Assembly (NCBI GenBank): GCA_038049695.1
Contig: CP142461.1
Span: 31,379,001-31,443,000, forward strand
DNA length: 64,000 nucleotides
Reading direction: 5' to 3'
Origin: Cinnamomum chago
Lineage: Eukaryota > Streptophyta > Magnoliopsida > Laurales > Lauraceae
The translations under genes were made by a program, and so were the position numbers. This document shows, piece after piece, positions 37,901 to 50,600 of this stretch. The notes under the pieces are model-generated. The model made no database searches. It saw nothing but the letters and a program-made list of their open reading frames with translations, and had not been told where the DNA came from. Positions within the stretch are counted from its first letter, which is position 1. Every line of letters starts with the position of its first letter.

Positions 37901-40900
37901 GGAACCCACAAATTAAAAGAAAAAAGTAATTATTCATAACCGTCCGTTTCAGTCCCCCTTGGGGTGGGGGGGGGGGGGGGGTTTGGTCGTGCGTTTGGTC
38001 AATTTGGATGGACCAAGGGTGGGCCCCACAAATTATTAAAAAAAAAAAGAAATTATTCATTACCGTCCGTTTCAGTCCCCCCCCCCGCCCCCCCCAAAAT
38101 TGCACATGTCCACCGACTTTCGGTCAGATCTTAATTTATTGGACTGCTGGATCGATAGTGTACAAATTCGAATGGACTGTTGACCATTAAACTTTTGGGA
38201 CCCAAATGGAGATGATAGAAACCATGGTTGGGGCTGATTTTTTTGCAAGGAAGAGGGTGTAATAGTATGTGAAGAAGGAGAGGAAGAGGAAGAAGAAGAA
38301 TGGTGAGAGAAGGTCGTGCATCAATAGGGCAACGACTGTTCTATTTATATTGATATTATGCCTTAATCAAGGCTCTAATTATGTAAAGAGTACAAATTAG
38401 ATACAATCTAGAATAACAAAAGAATGGAAAGAATAAATCCTATCCTATACATAGAAGGAGAGAAATCAGGGACTAAATCCTATCCTATACAAATTTGAGT
38501 ATATATCCCACGTGTGGGCTTTGTACATGGGCTGGGCCTATTATCTTTTACACTCCCCCTCAAATTGATGTGGTAAGGTTGAAAACATCAATTTGCTAGT
38601 TAGATCATGATGATGCGGTTTGAGAAGGGCTTTAGTGAAGATATCCGCCAACTGGTTAAAAGAAGAGACATGAGGGAGGGTTATCTTCTCGGTAACAACA
38701 TGTTGACGGATGAAGTGACTGTCAATTTCAATGTGCTTTGCTCTTTCATGGAAGACTGGGTTGTTGGCAATTCTTGTAGCACCGGTATTGTCCCCATTGA
38801 GTGGTGTGGAACTACCAACAATAACGCCTAATTCACACAGAAGGCGGCGGAGCCAGATAATTTCAACACTGGCAGATGACATCGCCCGATATTTTGCCTT
38901 AGCAGAAGACTTTGATACAGTGGTTTGCTTCTTGCACTTCCATGAAATCATAGATTTTCCAAGAAACGTACACCAGCCAGTGGTAGAGTCCGGACAGCCA
39001 GCCCAGTCAGCATCCGCATAAGCTGATAATTGGAGAGAAGTATTAGAAGGGAAGAAGAGACCATGATGAAGAGTTCCTTTAACATAGCGGAGGATGCATA
39101 ACGCAGCAGCAATGTGCGGTTTGTGGGGATTGTTAACAAACTGGCTAACAGTATGAACGGCATGAGAAATATCCAGCCGGATCATAGTTAAATAGAGCAA
39201 ACTAACAACTATCCACCGGAAAACAGATGGATCATCCAGGGGAGTGCCATCATCGGAACTGATTTTTCTGTTCAATTCCAGAGCCGTATCAAAAGTATGA
39301 GCATCATCAAGCCTGGCCGACGTAATCAAATCTGTCGCATATTTGCGCTGAAGGACCCTAATGCCGGATTTGGTATACACAAACTCAAGCCCCAGAAAGT
39401 AGGTGAGAGGACCAAGATCCTTCATTCTGAAGTGGCGAGTAAGGTGGTGTTTGAGATCCATAATGCCAGCAGTATCATTGCCACTGATAATCATATCATC
39501 AACATAGACTAAGAGGAATGTGTAGCTCGTCAATGTCCATCGCAGGAAGAGGGAACTATCAGAGTGATTTTGATGAAATCCGGCTTGAAGGATTGCTGTC
39601 TGGAACTTATCGAACCAAGCTTTGGGAGCTTGTTTAAGTCCATAAAGAGTTGTCCTCAATTTGCACACATGCTTTGGAGGACAAGTATATCTTGGAGGAG
39701 GTTTTAAATAAACAGTCTCTTTCAAGTCCCCATGTAGAAAAGCATTTTTGACGTCCATTTGCCATAGAGGCCAGTTGCAGGCTGCCGCGACACAAAGAAG
39801 AGTACGAACGGTGGTCATTTTCGCCACTGGTGCAAACGTTTCCTCATAGTCAATTCCATATTCCTGCTTATAACCCGGTGCAACCAATCTGGCTTTGTAG
39901 CAATCAAGACTCCCATCAGAGTGTACTTTGATGGAGTATATCCATTTGCTGCCAATCACAGAGGCTCCATCCGGGGTTGGTACCAGTTCCCATGTTTGGT
40001 TTGCTTCAAGAGCAACCAATTCCTCAGTCATAGCATCTTGCCAGTAAGCAATCTTTGATGCCTGTGAATATGAGGTGGGTATAGAAGTACTATCCAAGGA
40101 AGTAAGAACAACAGGAAATCCATAGAGGTTAGGGGCAACAGAAGGACGACTAGAGCGTTGCAGGGAAATGGTGCTATCAAAAGAAGTATTATTACCTGAA
40201 GATTCAGTAGGCGGCGCTGGGAGAGGATTAGGAGACGGAGGAGGGACCGTGTTCCGCCGGACATAGACTTTGGGAAGAGGTGATGGAGAAACAGACTTCG
40301 AGAATTGTGGTAGATAGGATACAATAATATGATGACTATCCAAACGCGAAGAAAAGAAGGGAATTTGTTCAAAGAAAATCACATTACGAGAGATGCGCAT
40401 GCGTTTTTTGAATTGATCATAACACAAAAACCCTTTGTGTTCATTACTGTAACCCAAAAAGATGCATTTAGCAGCCTGTGGAGATAACTTAGTGCGCTTA
40501 GTAGGAGGAAGATGAACAAAAAACAAGCAACCAAAAACACGTAAGTGAGAGTATGAAGGGGTTTGACCAAAGAGAACTCCGTAAGGAGTAGTCTTTTCTA
40601 GAACAGTGCTGGGAAGACGGTTGATAAGATACACAGCAGTCTGTGCAACATCACACCAAAATTTGAGAGGGACTAAGGATGCAATCAATAGAGTACGAAC
40701 AGTTTCAAGAATGTCTGTTCTTTCTTTCCGCAATCCCATTTTGCTGAGGAGTATGCGGACAATATTTTTGGTGAAGAATTCCTTTATCAGAAAGGAAGGT
40801 GGAGAATTCATGAGACATGTATTCTCCACAGGAATCTGATCTAAGAATTTTGATTGCTTTCTGAAATTGGGTTTGGACCATGTTATAAAATTTTTGAAAA

Positions 40901-43697
40901 ATGGAGAAGACTTCAGATTTCATGTGCATAAAGTAAATCCAAGTATGACAAAAATGGTCATTGATAAAGGTCACATAGTATTTAAAGCCTGTCCTACTCA
41001 AGGTAGGAGCAATTCCCCAAACATCTGAATGAATAATGTCAAATGATGCCAAAGCACGAGCATTATGAATAGAAAAAGGCAAAATGTGACTTTTACTTAG
41101 GCAACAAGTTTCACACTTTGATTGAGATAAAGAAGACATCATTTTATTATCAATAGTAGAATCCAAACAACCAAATTTAAATAAGGAAAACAAATGTGCA
41201 TTGTTCACATGACCAAGACGTTTATGCCAAACAGTCCACAATTTATTGAAATTAGAAGAAGAAGCAAAGAAAGAATGATGTCCAATGTCCAGCAAGAACA
41301 TGCACCCATGTTAACTCCCCATCACGATCACCTTCCCAGTTTGTCGCCCCTGTATAACACAACCAGAGGAAGAAAAGTGAACAAGATAGCCATCATCAAT
41401 AAGTTGTCCTATAGAAAGTAGATTGGCTGATAATTTGGGAACAAAGTAAACATTGGGAAGGGTGATGGACTGGCCAGAGATACTAGATAAAGTAATAGTA
41501 CCAACTCCAGAAATGAGTAGTTGATCACCATTAGCAGTGATTATTTTCTCTTTTCCAAGATAAGGATGAGAATCTATAAAGCTATATTATACAGATATCA
41601 TGTGATTTGAGGCTTCTGAACCAAAAAACCATGTGGAAGAGGTGATAGGAGAAGAAAGCGATGCAGAGGAATGAAAAGCAGGAGATGCTATATGAGAATG
41701 AGTTTGATACCGACTGCCAGAGAAGCCCATAGACGCATATGCAGAGGTAACTGTGCTCTGGATCAGTTCTTGAATTTGAGTAGGAGTCATGGATACAACC
41801 CCAGATGAAGTGCTTCCTGCATCAGATGATGGTGCTTGAGCCTGGAATGCGGAAGAAATATTCTGTCTTAGCAAATTGGGGGGAGGCTTCTTCGGTTGCG
41901 TCTCATTACTCCGTTGGAGGCTGCGACAGTCATCAATTAGATGACCTGACTGCTTGCAGTATCGGCAAACCAACTTCTTGCGACAATTCTTGGCAATATG
42001 ACCAAAGCCTTTGCATTCATAGCATTGAGTGAGCTTCGGATTGGGGGTTGCTAGAAGGGCAGAGTTAGCTGAAAGGGGTGCGAGGAAGGCCTTCGGTTCT
42101 TCAAGAATAACACGTGAGGTGAGACGAAGTTCTTCGCGAAGGACTTCTTGAAAGCAGGTATCAAGATTAGCCGAAAGTTCTCTGTTCATGAGGGCAGACC
42201 GAACCGATTCAAAGTCTGGTCGTAGATTCATCGGCAACTAGCTAATGTGAGTTTCCTCTTGGAGTTTGAGAGCCTCGGAGAGAAAGCCATGAGAGACTGT
42301 CTGAATCAACATGGAATCCCGTTCGGTCCATAAGGTGAGGAAGCCATTAAAATATTCTTGCACAGATCTATCCCTTTGAGTAAATTTAGCAATTTCACTA
42401 TCTAAGTGAAATTTCCCGGCTTCGTTGGTTTGATGGTAGATTTTCTTGAGGTGAGCCCATATATCTGTTGCTGCAGCATAGGCTTGAAGAGCCGCCACGG
42501 CAAGGGAGGGATCAATAGAGTTCAAAATCCAAGTAATCACTTTGGCATTTTCCTTAGACCAGGTGGCTAAGGCTTTGGAGTCCGTGGTACTTGGAGTAGG
42601 AGGTTTTGTTACCGTTTCATCCAGATAGCCAAATAGCTCGCCCTTCTACTAAGTTCTTCTAATGGAAGGACCAGGCCATATAATTTTGCCCATTAAATTT
42701 AACGGGGATAACATCATATTTATCCATGATTGTTACTATAGCAGAATGCTCAACAGAGGAAGAAAAACCAGAAAAACAGCACCCAAGGGGTTCTGTTCTA
42801 CACCAATCGAAGCCGAGAGAGAGATGGAGAGGACTAAACAACAATTAGTCAGCAATAACCAGCAAGAAAGGCTGGTTCAGATACATTACTGGAGCAGTCA
42901 GATGAACTCCAAAGCAAAAAAAGAACCCAACAGTGACAAAAAAACAGTCCAGACGACCATTGTGAAGGTTGGAGTGGTCATGTGGGGCCCACAATGGGAT
43001 CAGACCTCTGATCAGAGAATGCAGTCTTCTGTGGGAGACTTTTTACTAACTTCCAGATCAGGTTGCAAGACAAACTGCTGAAAATCCGCAAAATTGAACG
43101 GATCTGATGAAATCTATCCTCTAAAACTGTGAAAACACAAGTAGCAGTAGATGGCCTACCGCTGATGTGCTAAAAATCTTGAAAAAATGCCCATAAATCA
43201 TAGAGAAGATGGGCGACCACTGTGGTGGTGATTGGTTTTGATTTATGGATGATCGGAAGATGGCCCACCTTGGATAGTCACCTTGCATGATGACGACAGA
43301 GATTCTGCTGAGAGAGAGAGTCTTCAAATGCTTGAGAAGAGATGGTGTTGATATGGAGAGATCTCACAGTGCTCTGATACCATGTAATAGTATGTGAAGA
43401 AAAGAGGAAGGAAGAAGAATAATAATGGTGGGAGAAGGTCGTGTATCAATAGAGCAATGACTGTTCTATTTATATTGATATTATGCCTTAATCAAGGCTC
43501 TAATTGTGTAAAGAGTACAAATTAGATACAATCTAGAATAACAAAAGAATGGAAAGAATAAATCCCATCCTATACATAGGAGAGAAATCAGGGACTAAAT
43601 CCTATCCTATACAGATTTGAGTATATATCTCACATGTGGGCTTTGTACATGGGCTGGGCCTGTTATCTTCTACAGAGGGTCCCAGGGAGGGATCCCC

Positions 43698-43728
<31 letters not shown>

Positions 43729-43815
43729 CACCCCCACAACTGAATCCCCATCCCCATGTGGGCCCCACTACACACTGGAGCTTACCTTATCTTAAGCTTT
43801 AGCTTTGGAGAGCTG

Positions 43816-43850
<35 letters not shown>

Positions 43851-44200
43851 TAAGGCTCGAGCTTTGGATAAAATTTCACGAGCTCATGCTTGTGGGGCCC
43901 ACCTTTGGTCCATCCAAATGGACCAACCCCCCTAAATTGCACATGTCCACCAACTTTCGGTCAGATTCGAATTTACTGGACCGTTGGATCGACTATATAT
44001 TAATCCAAATGGATTGTTGACCATTAAACTTTTGGGCCTAAATAGAGAGGATAGAAATCATGGTTGTAGCTGATTGTTTACAGAGAGGAGGATCCCAAGG
44101 AGTCTTTGAAATCCCCTACACCCCCATGTAGATTCCCAGGTGGGCCCCACCACACACTTGAGCTTACCTTATCCTAAGCCTGAGCTTAGGGGAGTTGACC

Positions 44201-44232
<32 letters not shown>

Positions 44233-47200
44233 GAAATAAATGATGTGTAAAAAGTTATATAAGTTTAGAGCATCTTTATATATTTTTATTTTCTTTAAAT
44301 CAAAATAAAAATAAAATCCATGCCATCAATCTTACAAAGTAGGATATCTCTTGAAGTTAAGAAAGTGTTCATGAAGAAAAAAACCAAAATAGATTAAAAA
44401 TATATGGAAGATATAGACAAGTACCATACGTACAGGTGAATGCTTTAGTTAAATGCATGTTCGTTATTCATCTTTAAAACCTTATCAAAGCCGCAAAAGT
44501 TTCTTAGGAGGTTTTGTTAACTACTAAATAACATTTTAAAAATAAAAGCACTAAAAGAAAGAATAAAAAAAAAGTAAAAGATTATTAATTTTAACTTATT
44601 GGTTGTAGCTATTCTTGCTTAGCCGAATCACTTGAATCATACGATTCGATGAAACGAATATTGAATCATAGGATTCACACCTAAATGCTAAGATTCATTT
44701 GTAAATGGGATTCGTTGCATAGATATGAATCGTTTTCTTTAAGATTTGGGATACAAATTGTAGGATTCTGATAACTATGCCCTAAGGGACTCATTCATGA
44801 GAATAGATAACATGGCAGAGCAGCAGAGCCCAACACATTCTAATACTCAGTCCCTCCAACTAACCTCGAAAAGGAGATGTTTGTTTCCCTTGTAAGAAAA
44901 AGCCTGCACAACAGTCGTAGATGATGATAGTTACAATGTTGATCTTTGCCTTTGGTACATTTTCCCCCTTTTCTTGTACTACCTGCTCACACACAAATAT
45001 GATGGTGCATCACTTGTACATTATGTTAGTAAGGGTAGGATAATTTTTCCCAGCTTGTTACTTGACTTGAGTACAATGCATTAAGATAACCCTATCTTGA
45101 CATGATATGGGCATATTGGCTAACATGATCTTTGTGCAGAACTGCAAATACAAGTTTTCATCATTCAAGCAAGTGCAACATGGCGGCAAGAGCTGTGGCA
45201 CAGTTGAAAGGAAAAGAAAATTAAAAGAAGAAAATTAAAGAAAAAGAAAATAAAAAGATGAAAAAGAAAGTGCAGCATGGATTATAACTTAGTAAAATAT
45301 GAGACTGTTGCCAGTGATGAGAAATTGCTTGATCTTAAATGACATTCATAAATATCTATCTAATTATTCTGATTTTCAATTTTTATGGAGTATGGAATAA
45401 ATTAGTTTGATTTATGTATATATACATATTTATGATAGATCTTTTTCTGCTAGTGGACAAGGGAGACGAAATTCCCGCATGCTGTTTGGGCAGCTGGCCG
45501 CGGTCTTATTGCCTGTCTTCTACCAAACTTTGACATAGTTGACAATATATGGCTTGAGCCAGCTTCATGGGAGGTTTGTCATCGACATTTTTGTTTTAGT
45601 TGGAATCTCACCTGTGTGCCAAGTTCTGTGAATACGTCTATCTCGTATCTGCTAAATAAATTTCTATTAATTTTCATAGTTACGGCCCTCTGCAACTTTT
45701 TTTTTTTTTAAATAAACTTGTTGATGACCATAACTGCATATTTAAGTCATCTTTTCTTTCCATTATAAACACCATTTTTAAACTTTTCATTAGAACCTAT
45801 GTGGTGAAATTCTTTTGGCAGTTAGTGCGAGAAGAGGAGCTACATTTCCATTGCTACTTTCTTTGGAATACCTGGGTTTAGGCTTTCTAGTTTTTTTCTA
45901 GGTTGTGTGCTAAGTTTATATTTTGTCAATTGACAATTAAAATGCTGGCTCCCTCTAGTTATAAATTGATGTGTTGTGTGCCTTGATTGGTTAATCATTT
46001 GCTAAATGACTGTAATGTTGAAGTGAAAATTTGGCGTCTTATTTATGTTCTTTTTTTTAATGCCTACTGAAAATTTGCAAGATTTCATCAGTGAAACAAA
46101 AGGTCCTTGAGTGTAGGGTTGCACATTTTAAAAACTATTTCTCATGGCTGCTCTCTGATAAATGTTGTTAGAAATAAACTGAAGGATTTCGGCAAGGCAG
46201 AAATTGCTTTGTGTTGTGACTCTATTGCATCCTACACAACATTGAACCAATGGCCCTTAATTGGAATACAGAAAATTGCATTTTAGTTTGTCTCTTGGTG
46301 CCCTAGCATGCCGACTTGTGACTTAGAATTCTCTCGGCAAGCCAGTGAGTGGAGTCAACTCAGCAACTTGGGGAGTTGAGTCAACTTGGAGAGTCATGGC
46401 AATTTTTTTTATTTTAAAAATAAAAATAAAAATAAAAAATATAGTACACACACACACCAGATATATATATATATATATATATCTGTGTGTGTGTGTATTG
46501 TAAATGTTCTGAGTAGTAATTAGAATTTTAACCTTAGGATGAGAATGATGATGATGATCGATCCCCCAGTTAAATTTTAAATTATTTCGGTTTTGTTTTA
46601 ATATTATTCTGGGCAATAGATAAAACATCAGCTGGGTGTAGTAGTTAGTGTGTCTGGTTGCTCTTCACCTAACGTGCTTGGATCTTAGACACCTAGGCTT
46701 GAAACCACATATGAGATGCTTCCTTTTCGGTTAATAAAAACTGCGTACAACTTGGCCATGTGACTGGATGTGGCATCTCACTCAGCCAACTTTACCAAGT
46801 TGTCAACATGGCTCAAGCAAATCCTGTAGTTGGGAATTTATCCTAGCGATCCGCTCCACTTAATGAGCCAAGTCAAGTTGGCAGTGAAACCATTGCCCAT
46901 TGGCAAGCTATTCATGGTGCTTTACACACTCCGTAGCTAACCTAACCAATAAATAGAACATGTTCACTTCCCTTACTCTGGTTATCTACAGAAACAATCA
47001 TAAAAATACCACAATTGCATAGCCTGGAAGTTGTCTTCGCATGTGGTAATGTTAATATGTTATTCAAAATGATTGCATGCTTGTATTGGATTTGTCACTT
47101 ACTTTAGTAGGAGTCAGTCACTGCTAAAGTTGTCTATTACACAATGAAGTGTTTGATAAAGGAGTTGTGTTGTTTTCAATCTTCATGCTTGCAGGGAATT

Positions 47201-47586
47201 GGCTGTACAAAGATTACAAAAGCCAAGAATGAAGGTTCCATGTATGGAAATGTAGAAACTAGGTCATACCTTGAAAAAAAACTTGTATTTTGCTTTGGTT
47301 CATATATTGCAGCTCAATTGCTTCTTCCTTTTGGGGAAGAAAATTTTCTATCCTCATCTGAACTTAAGCAAGCACAGGAGGTAGATACCTTTCTCTTTCT
47401 GCTTTTAGAAGCTTTAATAACCTTTTATTTTCTCTTTAAAATTTTGAATAAGAAAATAGAAGCTAAATGGGGCATTTTTCCCATCAATAATGTGATTACC
47501 ATTTATGGCAGATAGCAACACGAATGGTGATTCAATATGGTTGGGGGCCTGATGACAGTCCTACAATCTACTTTACCAATAATGCG

Positions 47587-47651
<65 letters not shown>

Positions 47652-50600
47652 CTCTCTCGGTGCAGCAGTTACATGGCTATTTTCTCAATATTTGCTTTCC
47701 ATTTTCTTTATTTCTTTTCTTTTAGTTTTATTTTCAATATGACTGCAGTTCTACAAACGTTTCCTTCATATCTGATCAGTTCAAGGAAGGTCTCAGCTTG
47801 ATAAATTCATGTTCCTCATTGTATTATAAATGTGGTTCAAAATCGTGTTCAACCTTGAAAAGCTATGTCTCAGTTCATGGCCAGCAGTTACATGGCTATT
47901 TTCTCAATATTTGCTTTCCATTTTCTTTATTTCTTTTCTTTTAGTTTTATTTTCAATATGACTGCAGTTCTACAAACGTTTCCTTCATATCTGATCAGTT
48001 CAAGGAAGGTCTCAGCTTGATAAATTCATGTTCCTCATTGTATTATAAATGTGGTTCAAAATCGTGTTCAACCTTGAAAAGCTATGTCTCAGTTCATGGC
48101 TACGGTGCAGCGGGCTGTTTTTTGGACCTAAAAGGATCCTAAGAAAAATATTTAAAAAATCCAGAATGTTGGAGTCCAGTGTTTGTTCTTTGTTCATTAA
48201 CACACACTATAAGCCAAAATAACGGTTGCCCATGTCATTATCATGCATCTTTCTTCAGTCAAAAACTAACTGTTAAATCTGTTTAGTGTCTAGTGTCTAC
48301 ATCATCAAAATTGAGCCCATCATTTCAACGGTCTAGATCATCAAACCATAGACAATAGGGCTTACTGTACAAACTTGATAGTCCCTGATAGCATCAATTT
48401 GTGTTGATTTAGGATTTGCGTACCATATTCGTCAGTCCCACCAAGATGCATGCCAAGTAGGAAGAGCGAAGGGATGGAAATGTCTTTTGATGGGTTAGAA
48501 ACAGTTAAAAGTTCAAGTCCAATCAATTATCTCATTTCTTTTAAGAGCCTTGAAGCTAAACAGATGTTTGATCCGAACCTTGTTCACACCAACCCTCTTG
48601 TTAATTGTTCTATCTTTGGTATGCTTTGTATCCCCTCCCAGTATGCTAAACAAAAACTGGTGTCCACTTCTCCTTTATCTTTTTGAAAGCGAACATTGTC
48701 TCCCTTTCCTACTCTAAATCTAAACCCCTTCCTGAACTCCTTTCTGGCCTTGTTGAATTAACCTAATCATCTCTAGTGGCTAGAAACATAAAAGCAATGC
48801 CTTTCTCTTGCTCAATCCTTATTTTATTATAAGCTTTCTCCACAAAGCATCCAGTTCCTTTAAAGTCTAAATAGCCGGTTTGTAGACGAGCAAGCATCCG
48901 TGGTCAGTACTACTTGATCACATAAGTTTGTTGGCAGTGATTGATGCTGATATGCTGAAGTCTTGCTTGATACTGTTTATTGTAGTGAACTTACTGAACT
49001 CCCTAGAATTCAATGGAACGAAGTTCAAGGCATAAGGTTTTGGCCAAATCTTATTGACTTACATTCAATTTTATATTCACTTGGGCTATTTTACATTGCT
49101 TTTTTTATCATTTGTATTCAAATTAATCTGCTTTCTCTCCCTGTCTAGCTAGATTCACGGCACTGATTTGAAATTTTGTCTTGATTGTTTCCTTGTGTAA
49201 CAATTTGAAGAGTTTATTCTTTCTTTCTTTCTGCTTTTGACATACTTTTCTTCCTTCTGTTGTCTCAGTATACAGCATTGAGTATGGGTAACAACCATGA
49301 GTATGAGATGGCAGCCAAAGTCCAAAAGGTATTTAATACTCCATTTTGTTTCTTCATGTGAAAAAGATGTACTTTTAGTACTCCTTTTTGTTTCTTCATG
49401 TAGAAAATCTGTGCTTGTTTAAATGCTTCTTTTTTTTTTTACTTCAGTATTTTTTGTTAAATGTTAATATGATATGTACAAACATTTACGTTAAGTTTTT
49501 TCCTTCCATGCAGATTTATGATTCGGCTTATGACAAAGCGAAGGAAATGCTTCAAATAAACTGCAGAGTGCTTGAAGCTACTGTGGAACAGTTGATTGAG
49601 TATGAAAATTTGACAGGGAAGGTAGAGAGAAAATCCCAGAATCTATGTGCATGCATCTATTGTATCTCAGTTTTTTTAACATGTACTCAACTTCTCTTAT
49701 CAGTTATCATAAATTTATCTTTAGGTGAGATTTGGTCAGAAATTGCAAGCTGGGATCCCCTATTTGGTTCCTCTATGGTTCCAACCACTTGAACACACCT
49801 ACTAGGTTTAAATGGGAAGGTCTTCTCAAATTTACTGATCTAAGGATTTAACTGCTATTACCATTGGGTTTCACTCAAAAATTAAAGACTGTTATCTAGG
49901 ACCTTTAGTCAAATGGTTGTTATTTCTGGTAGGATTGGCCTAGGAATCACCCGGAAGGACAGTTTTGTGCAGCATAGTGGAAAACCAATTCCAAGGAAAA
50001 CTTTTTCCATTTTCCATGGAAAATCTTTTCCGATTTCCCCCATTGAAATGATTTTACATGGAATTGAGGAAAAGTTGGTTGATTTTTTCCAGTTTTCCTC
50101 GAGGAAAAGAGGCCGCACCAAACATGGAATTTTAAACGCTACAGAAAAGCATTTCCACTTTCGTTGCATTTTCTATGGAAAAGCAGCCACACAAACATGC
50201 CCTAAGAGTTTTTCATCATCTTCTACCTTGATTGGCATGTATCTTGGTGGGTCCCTCAGCTGGGTAGCAACTACAAATGACAGTTCTTCACTGGATAAAA
50301 TAATTTTCTTTTATTTGTTTTTTAATCATTTATTACTCTTATTGTAGAAATACTTTTTACTTGCAGTGTTGTTAAAGGTGCATGTGGACACACCAGGGCC
50401 CCCTGGTGCCTAGCCTGACCCGCAGGTGAAGCGCCATATTTAGGTGTGCGTCTTGGGGCTGGCATGCCTTAGGGTCTAGGTGGGGTTCTTTTTTATGTTT
50501 TCTGAGGAATCGCAGAAAATTTAGCTTCTTTTCGCTTCAGGGTTGTTTTCTTCTTCTGTTTGTCTACAGTACTCAAAGAAGTTGACCACTAGGGCATCCC

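Larger units (their letters stand above)
38258..43674 (-). mobile_element. Full-length Ty1/copia retrotransposon, defective
   Basis: The element is 5417 bp with LTRs of 295 and 292 bp starting TGTAATAG and ending TACA, and a perfect 5 bp target duplication GAGGG (38253-38257 and 43675-43679). On the minus strand the primer-binding site TGGTATCAGAGC abuts the 43 kb LTR, and a purine tract (TTGAGGGGGAG) abuts the other. The LTRs differ at many sites, including small indels, so the insertion is not recent. Gag and pol are both broken. Confidence 0.95.
36541..44782. mobile_element. Candidate outer DNA element that hosts later insertions
   Basis: ggcatagttttcaaaatcag (from 36541) is inverse to ctgataactatgcc (44769-44782), and the match continues inwards (aatcgtattccaaattg versus caattt-type words), with AATCG / CGATT words near both ends. 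Between them lie the gypsy remnant, a repeat dimer and the copia element. Removing copia leaves about 2.8 kb. No clear target duplication was found, so the two ends could belong to separate insertions. Confidence 0.4.
31657..45453 (+). other. FTSHI5 intron 12 (13.8 kb, transposon nest)
   Basis: The longest intron. In order: MITE M1, a LINE split by two MITEs, a TRIM array, a possible MITE at 36110-36540, gypsy remnant, tandem duplication, full-length copia element, repeat dimer and AT-rich sequence. Donor GTAAGA and acceptor gctag are both standard, so the exons on each side remain spliceable in principle. Confidence 0.9.
47587..49268 (+). other. FTSHI5 intron 15
   Basis: A 1682 bp intron with the CT run and an exact 219 bp duplication; nothing else was recognised. 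Confidence 0.8.

Noticed and set aside
46620..46740. Further SINE with tRNA-like boxes
   Set aside because: The boxes are too far from consensus and no edges were seen; left out of the feature list.
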